In this document: positions 8,433 to 18,400 of the stretch, piece after piece
Position numbering within the stretch: position 1 is the stretch's first letter
Layout of the letters: each line of letters starts with the position of its first letter
Origin: Astrobacterium formosum
GTDB taxonomy: Bacteria; Pseudomonadota; Alphaproteobacteria; Rhizobiales; Xanthobacteraceae
Length of the DNA stretch: 64,000 bases
Assembly (NCBI GenBank): GCA_030848545.1
Contig: JAVDCA010000021.1
Coordinates: 62,001 to 126,000 of the forward strand
Reading direction: 5' to 3'
The notes under the pieces: model-generated
Told to the model about the DNA's origin: nothing
The model's input: only the letters and a program-made list of their open reading frames with translations
The model's database searches: none
Program-made: the position numbers and the translations under genes

Positions 8433-8822
8433 CCACACCTCCCGCCAAAAAGGCGAAAAGTGTTACCCATATGTCCGGTACGATGTGTCACCTATCTCTC
8501 GGGCCGCTCAGTCCCGCCAGCGGTCGATAGGCGGACCTTTCCGCCACTGGCCAGCACGCCGGCGACACATGGGCGCGGTCGCCGCCGCCTTCGCGGGGAC
8601 GCAATTCACTGCCTGTCCGGTTGCAGCGAGGTTGCAGACGCATACAACTTATCCCTGAAACGCCCCGGAGAAGCCTACTTTCGATAGATGCGCCTGTTGT
8701 AGACTCGCAACACGAGCGGCTTTCCTTCCGGAAACTTCGCTTTGCACTCTCGTTTTCACCGGCAAGTTCCGCATTATAGAAAACGCGTATTCATTTGTAA
8801 TTGTACGGATGTGGGGGCAGGG
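8433..8822. other. IS481-like terminal sequence and tolC-like gene upstream region
   Basis: Positions 8461-8504 (TGTTACCCATATGTCCGG then TGTGTCACCTATCTCTCGG) resemble, from memory, the conserved end and leader of IS481-type elements and sit just upstream of the transposase remnant. The rest, to 8822, is the upstream region of the outer-membrane gene. Nothing else is recognisable. Confidence 0.45.
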
Positions 8823-10487
8823 GTGCAGGCGCTTACGAGACTGACGGCCGCTGCGCTTTGCTGCCTCGCGCCATTGGCGCCGAGTTCTGCACAGCAAGCT
8901 TTCACCATCACGGATGCGATCCAGCAGGCGGTGCAGACCAATCCGGGTGTCGGCGAGGCGACCGCCAACCGACGGGCAACCGAATCCGAGCTGCGGCAGA
9001 GCCAGGGCGTCCTGCTGCCGCAGATCCGGCTCGAGGCCAGCGCCGGGCCCGAAAAGCTCAAGCGTTTCATCAATCCGGCGCCGGTGGACAATGGCGACTG
9101 GCAGCGCGGCCGCGAGGGCTCCGTCGTCATCCGCCAGCTCCTGTTCGACGGCTTCGCCTCGCTCAACAAAATCTGGCAGCAGGCGGCGCGGGTGGACGCG
9201 GCAGCGGCGCGGGTGCACGAGCGCACCGAGCTGATCGCGCTCGACGCCGCCGAAGCCTATATCGACGTGACGCGCTACACGCGCCTCGTGGCGCTGGCGC
9301 AGGAAAACCTGGCGGCGCACCGGCGCATCCTTTCCAATGTCCAGGCGCGCTATTCGGGCGGCCGTTCGGGCGAGGGCGACCTCCAGCAGGCGCAGGAACG
9401 GGTGTCGTCGGCGGAGGCGGTCCTGGCCGAGTTCCGCGCCAGCCTCGAGGACGCGCGGGCGAAGTATCGCAAGAGCGTCGGCCTCGAACCCTTCAACCTG
9501 CGCTTTCCTGGCCGGCTGCCGGACATGCCGCCGGGCAAGGACGAGGCGCTCACGGTGGCTCTGCAGTACAACCCGACGATCCGCGCCGCCCAGGCCGACG
9601 TCGAGGCGGCGCGCTACAATTTCCGCTCCACCTCCGGCGCGTTCGTGCCCAACGTCTCGCTGGAAGGCCGGGTGGGGCGCGGCGCCGATTCGGTCACTTA
9701 TGACGGCTGGCGCAACGAGGCGAGCGGCAAGGTGGTGGTGTCGTGGGACATTTTCCGCGGCGGCCAGGACAGTTGGAAGCGCGCCGAGGCCGCCGACCGC
9801 ATGACAGAACAGACCATGCGCCATGCGCGCCTGCAGCGCGAGGCGTTCGAGGCACTCGACAAGGCGTGGGCGGCCCGCACCGTGACGGCCGAGCGCGCCG
9901 CTGCGCTGGGACGCGAAGTCGAGCACGCCCGCAGGGTCGTCGCGGCCTACGCCAAGGAATACGAGCTCGGCCAGCGCACGCTGATCGATCTCCTCAATTC
10001 CCAGAACCAGTTCTTCAACGCCACGGTGTCGCTGGTGTCGACGCGGGGCGTCACCGTCTTTGCCGACTACCAGTTGCTCGCCGCCATGGGCCAGTTGCTC
10101 GTCTATCTCAAGCAGCCGCACCCGATCGAGGCGGAGCCGCTCGAGTCTAGGCCGTTCGGCATTTTTCCCGTCAAACTGCCGCCGGTGCTGCTGCACGATC
10201 CCGCGCCCGGCCCCGAGCCCCTGAAGGCCGGCGACGCCACCCCCATGACCGTGCTGGGATACGCGCCCGTCGATCTGCCCGAGGCGCCCGGATTTTCCGA
10301 TCGCTGGGTTCAACGGGAGGGAAGCCCGCGGACGAGCCTGATCGATATGGTCTTGCCGCTCCACTCCCCGGCTCAGCCCAATGTGGTTACCGACCGGTTC
10401 TGGTCCTCGGCGACCCAGCCGTCGTTCGTGCCGACCATGGCCATGGCGTTGCCGGCCGACTGGGCCGGAGCCAAAGAGAAGAGATAG
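8823..10487 (+). CDS. TolC/LapE-like outer-membrane channel of a type I secretion system
   Basis: A 554-residue TolC-family protein. The GTG at 8823 gives a clean Sec signal (VQALTRLTAAALCCLAPLAPSSAQQ) after a G-rich ribosome-binding site; an upstream ATG at 8742 would place 27 non-signal residues before it. The mature part has two long coiled outer-membrane efflux repeats (AIQQAVQTNPGVGEATANRR and, in the second half, ALQYNPTIRAAQADVEAARYNF), with YELGQRTLIDLLNSQNQFFNA, a motif of T1SS outer-membrane proteins. A C-terminal tail of about 120 residues follows the second repeat and is unusually long. It precedes the ABC exporter and adaptor genes. Confidence 0.9.
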   Translation: MQALTRLTAAALCCLAPLAPSSAQQAFTITDAIQQAVQTNPGVGEATANRRATESELRQSQGVLLPQIRLEASAGPEKLKRFINPAPVDNGDWQRGREGSVVIRQLLFDGFASLNKIWQQAARVDAAAARVHERTELIALDAAEAYIDVTRYTRLVALAQENLAAHRRILSNVQARYSGGRSGEGDLQQAQERVSSAEAVLAEFRASLEDARAKYRKSVGLEPFNLRFPGRLPDMPPGKDEALTVALQYNPTIRAAQADVEAARYNFRSTSGAFVPNVSLEGRVGRGADSVTYDGWRNEASGKVVVSWDIFRGGQDSWKRAEAADRMTEQTMRHARLQREAFEALDKAWAARTVTAERAAALGREVEHARRVVAAYAKEYELGQRTLIDLLNSQNQFFNATVSLVSTRGVTVFADYQLLAAMGQLLVYLKQPHPIEAEPLESRPFGIFPVKLPPVLLHDPAPGPEPLKAGDATPMTVLGYAPVDLPEAPGFSDRWVQREGSPRTSLIDMVLPLHSPAQPNVVTDRFWSSATQPSFVPTMAMALPADWAGAKEKR

Positions 10488-10694
10488 GCCGGCGTTCGAT
10501 TGCGGGGCGTCGGGCCGCCATCGCGGTGGACGGCGTCGACAGGGTGTGACGCCTGGACGGGCGTGACGTCAACCATCTGCGCCGGTTTCAATTCGTTCGC
10601 AGACGACCGCTTGCTAGACTGGCACACACCGAAATCGGACCCGCGATAGACCGGACCGTATTCGGGAAACGAGGCCGTCCAAGGGGCTATCTGA

Positions 10695-12914
10695 TTGAGC
10701 ATCCAGGCAAGACCATTGGAGCTGGTGCCGCCTCCGGCGGCGCCGGACAGCGCCGAAGGGGTGTCCGCCGCCGATACCCTCACCGAGGCCTTGCTGTACC
10801 TCGCCGCCCATCACGGACGCGCACTCAGCCGTGAGGCCCTGCTGGCCGGCCTGCCCATCCCGGACGGTCGTCTCACGGCGGCACTGTTCGGGAGGGCGGC
10901 GTTGCGCGCCGGCCTCGAGGCGGAGCCGGTCAAGCGGCGGCTCGCGGACATTCCAGCATTGGTGCTGCCGGTGGTGCTGGCGCTGAAAAATCACACTGCC
11001 GTCGTGCTGACCCGGCGTGACGCCGACACCGTCACCATCGTGGATCCGTCGGCTATCCCGGCGACGCCGCAGGTCGTTCCGATCGGCGTATTGGAGGACG
11101 ACTACACCGGTTATACGTTCCTGGTCCGGCCGGCCGCGCAAACGGACCCGCGGGCGGCGGTTGCCGCCGACATGCCGCGACCGCACTGGTTCTGGTCCAT
11201 CGTCGGCAAATTCTGGGCGAACTACGGCCATGTCGCCATCGCGGCGTTCGTGGTCAACGTTCTGGCACTCGCCTCGCCACTGTTCGTCATGAGCGTCTAC
11301 GACCGCGTCATCCCCAACGGCGCCACCGCATCGCTGGTGGCACTCTCGATCGGCCTCGTCATCGCCATGGGGTTCGACTTCCTGCTGCGCCTGGTGCGCA
11401 GCCGGATCATCGACATGACCGGCAAGAAGATCGACGTCGTGCTCGCCGCCAACATTTTCGAGCACGTATTGTCGCTCAAGCTGGCGCAGCGGCCGGCGTC
11501 CGTCGGCGTCATCGCCAACCAGTTGCGCGACTTCGATTCGGTGCGCGAGTTCTTCACCTCGGGCACAGTCGTCTCGGTCACCGACCTCCTGTTCGCGGTC
11601 GTCTTCCTGGCGGTGCTGTTCGTGGTCGCGGGGCCGCTCGCCTATGTGCCGATGGCGATGCTGCCGATCATGATCCTGGTCGGCCTCGCGCTGCAGCGGC
11701 CGCTCGATCGCGCCATGCGGCGCCTGCAGGGGGAAGCCGCGGCGCGCCACGGCGTGCTGGTCGAGTCGCTGTCCGGCATCGAGGCGGTGCGCGCCGCCGG
11801 CGGCGAGGCGCGCATGCAGACCGCGTGGGAACGCTCGGTCGCCGCGACGGCGCGATCGGGCGAAGACGTGCATTTCTGGTCGTCGCTCGCCCTGACGGCG
11901 TCGAGCACGGCGCAGCAATTGACCAGCTTCCTGATCATCGTCATCGGCGTCTACCTCATTCTCGACGGCAAGCTGTCGGTCGGGGCGCTGGTCGCCGCCA
12001 ACATGCTGGCCGGACGCGTGCTCGCCCCCATCGCCGGCATCGCCGCCGTCATCACCCGCGGCACCCAGACTTTCTCGGCCTTGAAGGCGATCGACCGCGT
12101 GATGGCGCTTGAACGCGAGCGTCCGCCGGAGCGCGTCTACGTCTCGCGCAAGATCACCGGCGGCGGCTTCGCGTTCACCAACGTGACGTTCCGCTATCCC
12201 GGCGCCCAGGAAAACGCCCTCGAACAGGTTTCGTTCTCGGTCCGCCCGGGCGAGCGCATCGGCATCATCGGCCGGGTCGGCTCGGGCAAGACCACCATCG
12301 GCAAGCTCATGGTCGGCTTCTACGAGCCGACCGAGGGCGGCATCCTGGTCGACGACGTCGACATCCGCCAATACGATCCGGCCGATCTGCGCTCCGGCGT
12401 CGGCCTCGTGCTGCAGGACACCGATCTGTTCTACGGCAAGCTGCGCGACAACATCACCATCGGCCGGCCGACCGCGACCGACGCCGAGGTGATCGCGGCG
12501 GCGCGGTTGTCCGGCCTCGAAAGCTTCATCGCCGGCCATCCACTTGGTTACGAGATGCCCATCGCGGAAGGCGGCCGCAGCCTGTCGGGCGGCCAGAAGC
12601 AGGCGATCGGGCTGTCCCGCGTGCTGATCCGCCATCCGAAAATCCTGTTCCTGGACGAGCCGACGGCGCATTTCGACGTCCGCAGCGAGAGCGAGTTCCT
12701 CGACCGCCTGAAAACGATCGCCAAGGGCGAGATGACCATCATGGTGGCGACCCATCGGCCGTCGCTGCTCGGCCTCGTCGACCGCCTGCTGGTGTTCGAC
12801 AAGGGGCGCCTGGTGGCGGACGGCCCACGCGACGAAGTCTTGACCAAGCTGCGCCCGTCGCCCGCCAAGCCCGCCAGCGGCGACAATGTCAGGCGGGCCC
12901 ATGCGACACTCTGA
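10695..12914 (+). CDS. LapB-like type I secretion ABC transporter
   Basis: A 739-residue exporter: an N-terminal C39-peptidase-like domain (about residues 25-145) without the catalytic cysteine, a six-helix membrane domain (about 165-470), and an ATPase with Walker A GRVGSGKTT near 530, signature LSGGQ near 630 and Walker B ILFLDEP near 650. A degenerate C39 domain that binds but does not cut the substrate is the hallmark of RTX-adhesin exporters such as LapB. The start is a TTG at 10695 behind AAGGGG; no better ATG is in frame. It overlaps the adaptor gene, so the two are coupled. The adhesin at 15-33 kb is the obvious substrate. Confidence 0.92.
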   Translation: MSIQARPLELVPPPAAPDSAEGVSAADTLTEALLYLAAHHGRALSREALLAGLPIPDGRLTAALFGRAALRAGLEAEPVKRRLADIPALVLPVVLALKNHTAVVLTRRDADTVTIVDPSAIPATPQVVPIGVLEDDYTGYTFLVRPAAQTDPRAAVAADMPRPHWFWSIVGKFWANYGHVAIAAFVVNVLALASPLFVMSVYDRVIPNGATASLVALSIGLVIAMGFDFLLRLVRSRIIDMTGKKIDVVLAANIFEHVLSLKLAQRPASVGVIANQLRDFDSVREFFTSGTVVSVTDLLFAVVFLAVLFVVAGPLAYVPMAMLPIMILVGLALQRPLDRAMRRLQGEAAARHGVLVESLSGIEAVRAAGGEARMQTAWERSVAATARSGEDVHFWSSLALTASSTAQQLTSFLIIVIGVYLILDGKLSVGALVAANMLAGRVLAPIAGIAAVITRGTQTFSALKAIDRVMALERERPPERVYVSRKITGGGFAFTNVTFRYPGAQENALEQVSFSVRPGERIGIIGRVGSGKTTIGKLMVGFYEPTEGGILVDDVDIRQYDPADLRSGVGLVLQDTDLFYGKLRDNITIGRPTATDAEVIAAARLSGLESFIAGHPLGYEMPIAEGGRSLSGGQKQAIGLSRVLIRHPKILFLDEPTAHFDVRSESEFLDRLKTIAKGEMTIMVATHRPSLLGLVDRLLVFDKGRLVADGPRDEVLTKLRPSPAKPASGDNVRRAHATL

Positions 12915-14151
12915 TTTCGCCTTCGCCAACGACATCCGCGCCGCGGTCGAACTGCGCACACCGCGGACCGCGCGCTTGCTGTTGTTCGTCACCCTGGCGC
13001 TGATCGTCTCCGGCATCACCTGGGCGAATTACGCCATTCTCGACGAGGTCAAACGCGGCAACGGCCGCGTCGTGCCGTCGCGGCAGATGCAGGTGGTGCA
13101 GTCGCTCGAGGGCGGCATCGTCTTGGACCTGTTCGTGCAGGAAGGCGCGGTCGTCGCGGCCGACCAGCCGCTGATTCGCATCGACGACACCGCCTTTTCG
13201 GCCCAGCTCGGAGAAATTCGCGAGCGGCGTTCCGCCCTGGCGGCGCGTGTCGCGCGTCTCGAAGCCGAAGCGCAGGGCATGTCGAAGCTCGTGTTTCCCG
13301 ACGGGCTCGCCGAGGAGAACCCGCGGGCGGTGGCGGCCGAACGCAGCGTGTTCGAGACGCGCACCCGCAAGACCTTCCAGGAGCTGGACGTGCTGGCCCA
13401 GCAGGAGACCAAGCTGACCGAGACGCTGGCGTTCGCCAGCCGTGAACTGGAACTGACGCGCAAGCTCTACCAGCAGAAGATCGTGCCCGAGATCGAGCTG
13501 TTGCGCATCGAACGCCAGTCCAGCGATCTGCGCGGCCAGCTCGCCGAAGTACAGTCACGCTCCGTCACCGTCAGGACCGGCTTTCGCGCCCAGGCCGACG
13601 AAGACCTCGCCAAGTCGCGCGGCGATCTCGCCGTGCTCGACGAGAACATCAAGTCCGCCCAGGACAAGGTGCGACGCACCGAACTCAAATCGCCGGTGCG
13701 CGGCATCGTCAACAAGATCAACGTCACCACCATCGGCGCCGTCGTCCAGCCGGGCGCCAGCCTGATGGAGATCGTACCGCTCGATGACTCGCTCCTGGTC
13801 GAAGGCCGCATAAGGCCGCAGGACATCGCCTTCATCCGCCCCGACCAGGAGGCGGTGGTGAAGATCACGGCCTATGATTCCTCGGTTTACGGCTCGCTCA
13901 AGGGCAAGGTCGAACGCATCAGCGCCGACACCATCGTTGACGAGAAGGGCGACAAGAACGAGCGCGGCGAGACCTACTATCGGGTGATGGTGCGCACCGA
14001 CCGGAACTATCTCGGCACCAGCGAGCATCCGCTGCCGATCATCCCTGGCATGGTCGCGACGGTCGAAGTCCTGACCGGCTCGAAGTCGGTGCTCGATTAC
14101 ATGATCAAGCCCGCCCGCATGCTGCGCGACGAGGCCTTGCGCGAGCGCTGA
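12901..14151 (+). CDS. LapC/HlyD-family membrane fusion protein
   Basis: A 416-residue inner-membrane adaptor: one N-terminal membrane helix (RLLLFVTLALIVSGITWANYA), biotinyl-lipoyl-like halves flanking a long coiled-coil hairpin (about residues 85-260), and a C-terminal beta-domain with the HlyD signature (IVPLDDSLLVEGRIRPQDIAFI). It bridges the ABC exporter and the TolC-like channel. The ATG at 12901 has AGGCGG upstream; an alternative ATG at 12886 would lengthen the overlap with the exporter gene. Confidence 0.92.
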   Translation: MRHSDFAFANDIRAAVELRTPRTARLLLFVTLALIVSGITWANYAILDEVKRGNGRVVPSRQMQVVQSLEGGIVLDLFVQEGAVVAADQPLIRIDDTAFSAQLGEIRERRSALAARVARLEAEAQGMSKLVFPDGLAEENPRAVAAERSVFETRTRKTFQELDVLAQQETKLTETLAFASRELELTRKLYQQKIVPEIELLRIERQSSDLRGQLAEVQSRSVTVRTGFRAQADEDLAKSRGDLAVLDENIKSAQDKVRRTELKSPVRGIVNKINVTTIGAVVQPGASLMEIVPLDDSLLVEGRIRPQDIAFIRPDQEAVVKITAYDSSVYGSLKGKVERISADTIVDEKGDKNERGETYYRVMVRTDRNYLGTSEHPLPIIPGMVATVEVLTGSKSVLDYMIKPARMLRDEALRER

Positions 14152-14193
14152 GAAGCGGCCGCGCCGGGACGATGTGCCGTTGCATCAGCCCTC

Positions 14194-14231
14194 GTCGCCC
14201 GGATCGATAAAATTCGATCCATTCCGGCGAC
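14194..14231. promoter_or_regulatory. Nested inverted repeat between adaptor gene and LapG-like gene
   Basis: An inner perfect repeat GGATCGA-TAAAAT-TCGATCC (14201-14220) is bracketed by a second pair, GTCGCC (14194-14199) and GGCGAC (14226-14231). It sits 43 bases after the adaptor stop and about 150 bases before the protease start. It may be a terminator for the secretion operon or an operator for the protease gene; there is no T-tract, so I cannot choose. Confidence 0.5.
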
Positions 14232-14383
14232 CTGAAGTTCACCTCGACCGCGACATCAGCTTCCACGATTGACGGTGTTTAACCGAGCGCACAGTGCGCC
14301 GGCGTTATGCCTCGCCCGAGCAACAAACGGGACGGGGAACGGCACCAACGCCGACCGACGTCCCGAGCGACAGGGGCGTGTCG

Positions 14384-15391
14384 ATGGTCAGGTGGTCCGG
14401 CCTGAGAGCGATCGTGCGCGTTGCGGCGATCGTCGCGGCTGCAGCCGGTGTCCTGGCCGACACCAGTGCGTTCGCCAAGGCCTCTGCCAAGTCGCGCACG
14501 CGCCCGATCGACGAAGTCACAGCTTCGCTCCGCTCACCGATCCTCGACATGACCTTCGCGGTCCGCGCGCCGACACGGGCCGGGCCATTCGACCCGATCG
14601 CCGGCGCACGCTTTTTCACCATCAACCAGGTTCTCGCCCGGCGCAGCGAGCCGCGGCTCGCCGCGGCCGCGAACGACAACACGGCGAGCGATGCTTCCGT
14701 TGCAACGCCGACGCTGGCGGTCGCATCTGACGAGCCGTTCGGTCTGTCCCTCTTCCGCGCCCCTGACGGAATCCTGTGGCGCAAATGGACCGCCCTCTCC
14801 TCCCGCTTGTCGGCCGACGCGGAAACACTGGCGCGCTGCCGCGCCGCGGCGGATACCTGTTCGTCCGCCGCGACCCGGTTCCTCGCCATCGCGTCGGCGG
14901 CCAAGGCCCAGGACGGCCAGGCGCGCATCGCCACCATCAACCAGCGCATCAATGCCGCCGTGCGCTATGCGGACGATTTCAGCCGGCACGGCACCGCCGA
15001 CCATTGGAGCGCGCCACTGGAGACCTTCACCGCCGGTCGCGGCGATTGCGAGGACTACGCCGTCGCCAAGCTGGTGGCGTTGCGCGAGGCCGGAATGGAT
15101 GCCGCCGACCTGCGGCTGCTCCTGGTACGGGATCTGGTGTCACGGCAGGACCACGCCGTGCTTGCCGCCCGCCATGACGGACGCTGGCTCATCCTCGACA
15201 ACCGCTGGGACGGCCTCGCCGAAGCGGCGGCGCTGCCGCGCCTGTTGCCGTTGTTCGCCATCGACTCGGGCGGCGTCAAGCTGTTCGCCGCCCCCTACGC
15301 GAACCGGGCGCCGCACGAGAGCGAGACCGACATCGTCCCCGCCGGCGATGCCGCCTCCATCGGCGGCAGCATGGTGACTCTGGCCCTGTGA
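14384..15391 (+). CDS. LapG-type periplasmic transglutaminase-like cysteine protease
   Basis: A 335-residue protein with a Sec signal (AIVRVAAIVAAAAGVLADTSAFA) and a C-terminal bacterial transglutaminase-like cysteine protease domain. The triad reads Cys222 (AGRGDCEDYA), His257 (SRQDHAVL) and Asp272 (LILDNRWD). LapG of Pseudomonas cuts the N-terminal retention module of its adhesin at a dialanine site and releases it from the cell surface when c-di-GMP is low. It lies tail-to-tail with the giant adhesin gene, which carries such a site. About 100 residues of low-complexity sequence separate signal and catalytic domain, longer than in classical LapG. The start at 14384 is chosen because the signal peptide begins there. 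Confidence 0.88.
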   Translation: MVRWSGLRAIVRVAAIVAAAAGVLADTSAFAKASAKSRTRPIDEVTASLRSPILDMTFAVRAPTRAGPFDPIAGARFFTINQVLARRSEPRLAAAANDNTASDASVATPTLAVASDEPFGLSLFRAPDGILWRKWTALSSRLSADAETLARCRAAADTCSSAATRFLAIASAAKAQDGQARIATINQRINAAVRYADDFSRHGTADHWSAPLETFTAGRGDCEDYAVAKLVALREAGMDAADLRLLLVRDLVSRQDHAVLAARHDGRWLILDNRWDGLAEAAALPRLLPLFAIDSGGVKLFAAPYANRAPHESETDIVPAGDAASIGGSMVTLAL

Positions 15392-15402
15392 GGCCGAACG
15401 AA

Positions 15403-15416
15403 CCCGCCGCAGCGGG
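15403..15416. terminator. Short GC hairpin between convergent protease and adhesin genes
   Basis: CCCGC-CGCA-GCGGG lies in the 49-base gap between two convergent stops. It could end transcription from both sides, but the stem is only five pairs and no T-tract follows on either strand. Confidence 0.3.
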
Positions 15417-15440
15417 CTCGCGTCATCCCCGCCCCGACGA

Positions 15441-18400
15441 TCAGACGATACGCAGATCTGCCGCTGTCACGTCGTAGCCGTTCTCCAAATGGGCGAGCGC
15501 CACGGCTGCCTGGCCGCCGGCGCCGTCGGCGTTCCAGTAGAGCGTGTCGGTCGTGGCATCGAAGACGAAGGTCTTCGCCGACGCATCGACATTGCCGCTG
15601 ACCTGTTCGAACGCGGCTGCATCGACCGCCCCAACCGACAGGCCGCCGAAGGCGGAGCCGAGGATCTCGATCAAGTCGCTCTCGCCACTGTTGAAATCGA
15701 GGATGCTGTCGAGGCCGTCGGTGGGCGCGTTGAAGCGGAAGTGGTCGGCGCCGGCGCCGCCGAACAAGGCACCCCCATTGGCCGCGAGCAGCGTATCGTC
15801 TCCCTCGGTTCCGGACAGGTTCGACGCATGGCCGTATTCGGTCTCCAGCGCGACTTCGACGAAACCGCCGGTGGTGCCGTCGGCCCTCGTGAACGTCCCC
15901 TCGCCGACGATCTGCTGACCATCGACGGCAGCGTCAACGCGCGCCGTCGTTGCGACGTCGATCGATACCACACCGTTATCGGCCAGGCTCGTCAACTCAT
16001 CGGCCTCGGAGACGCCATCCGCATTCGCGTCCTTCCACGCCAGCAGGCTGGCGAATGCCGCGTCCTGGCCATCAAGAATGCCGTCGCCATTGGCATCGAG
16101 CGATGCCAATGCTTCGCTGCCGCTGGCGAAGTGCCCGCCGGCGAAGCTGGGCGTGAACAGCTCCTTGCCGTTGGTGATCGCGCCGTCGCCGTCGAGATCG
16201 ATCGCCAGGATGCCGTCGCCGGACCTGTTCCAGGCGACATGGTCCTTGATTCCATCGCCGTCGATGTCGAAGCGCACGCCCTGGGCAAGGCCGGAGAAGG
16301 CGTAGCCGTCGTGGTCGAGATCGAGAATGACCGGGTCGGCGATGCAGGTGATGGCGACGTTGTCGATGAACGTCGTCGCATCGCCCGAGGTGTTCTGGCC
16401 CGCGAATTTCAATACATGCGTGCCGGCGGTCGCAACCGTGAACGGGATCGAGACCTGACCGAAGACGCCCACGGCGGGTGTGAACGATCCGATCTCGACA
16501 TTGTCGAGATAGACCTTGACCGGATTGGCGCCGTTGTACACGCCGCGCCCGGCCGCGCTCACCGTCGCCGTATAGCTGCCCGCCTCGATGGTGAAGGATT
16601 GTTGGATCGTCCCTTGGTTCTGCACGAATGCGGCCTGCGTTCCGCCGGGCGCATTCGGCGCCACGAAGGCGCTGCCGTTGCCTTCGAGGCCGCTGCCGCT
16701 GCCCGGCGCGCCGGAAAAAGTCCAGGCGGAGCCGGCGGGATTGTAGACATAGCCGGTGCCGACGCCGGGGTTTTCGAAACCTGTATCGGCGATGGTCGGC
16801 GCGTCATAGACGCCCGACACCGTGACCGTCACCGTCGCGGTCGAGGTACCGCCGTGGCCGTCGTCGATCGCATAGGTGAAGGTATCGGGGGTGGTCGCGC
16901 CATGACCCAATGCCTGTAGCGCGGCCGCGCCGGTTGGATCATAGGTGATCTGACCTGTGGCGGAATTATAGCTGACCGCGGCGCCCTTGCTGCTCGTCGC
17001 CGAGACCGACTGGATATGCGCGGAAGCATCGGCGTCGTTGGCCAATAGCCAACTGCCCTCGAAGGTGAAGGCGGCGTCCTCGTTGATCGCCGCATAGGTT
17101 GCGCCGGGGGCGCCGGCTTCGGCCGTGTAGCCAATGTCGTCTAGATTGCTGTTGTCGATCTCGCTGAGGTCGTTCCACTGTCCGCCCGGGACTGTCGCCA
17201 ATGCATTTTCGGCACCGCTGGATCCGGACGAGTTGTTCGGCTCTCCGCCGAGCCAATTGGCGTAACCGACGGCACCCGAGGCGGTCGTATAGAATACGAC
17301 TCCGGCCTCGGGGCCCGTCACCCAGGTCCAGGTGCCTTCATGGCCGGCGTCCGAGCCGCCCAGATGGGTCCGGTAGTTGGCATTGAGACCGTTGACGAAA
17401 GCGTCTTCGCCGGCGCTGGTGATGGTCGCCAGATAGGAATCGGCGCGCTGGGCCGCAGCGGCGGTGACGGCTGCATCCCACAGATAGTTGTGGTCGTAGA
17501 CCCACTTGTAGATGTGACCATTTGCGGCGTACCAGCTCCAGCCGGCAGGCACCAGCGAGATCACGTCGTCGTGGGCGGCGGCCGGTGCGCTCTCGACCGT
17601 CAGGCTCGCCGTGTCGGTGGCCGACGAATAGGCCGTGGTCCCGCCGTAGCTGGCCGGGGCCGAATTGACGCCGGTGAAACTGCCGTTGCTGCGGTCCCAG
17701 GCATGGAAGGTGATGGCCTCGGCGACAGTGCCGCTGAAGTCGGCGGCCGGCTTGAAGTAGATCTTGTCCGTCGACAGCAGATACAACGCCTGGCCGGCCT
17801 GAAGGTCGACCGCGTTCCAGTTGGCGCCGCTGTCCGACCAATAGTACCAACTGCCGTGGCTGGCATCGAGGGCGGTGATCACCATGCCCGGGGCGAGATA
17901 GGTCGTATCGGGGTCCGCGACGTTGCCGAGGCTGCCGCCGGCGGCGTTGATCAGGTCCGAAACCCTGGTGCCGACATTGCCGACCGGTACGCCGTCATTC
18001 TCCTGGGCCGACAGGCTCGGGCTCGCCGACGCCGACAGCACCGGCGCGTCGTTCCTGCCGGCGACCACGACATCGAGTCCCGCATAGGAGACTTCCGCGC
18101 CGTTACCGTGCAGCGCGTAGCCGATCTGGATCGTGGCGGTCGCGCCGTTGCCGAGCTTGTCCCAGGCGGTCGACACGAGTTCGACCTGGACCCGATTGTC
18201 CTGCGTGACCGTGATCTCGAACAGACCGGACTGTGTCGGATCGAGGAGCGTGTTGTAGTCGACCCCATTCAGGCCGGAGACGCGGACCGTGTTGATGGTC
18301 ACGTTGTTGGCGGCGCCGGGGTCGCTGTCGATGAGGTCGTTGGACAGCACATCGAACGTCCGCGCTCCCTCATCCTCCGTCATGGTGTAGGCTGGGTCGA

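Noticed and set aside
8649-10364. A 571-codon minus-strand frame over the TolC-like gene
   Set aside because: Antisense shadow of the outer-membrane protein gene; no recognisable family.
10614-13019. An 801-codon minus-strand frame over the exporter gene
   Set aside because: Antisense to a well-supported ABC exporter with all motifs; composition is His/Arg/Asp-rich without domains.
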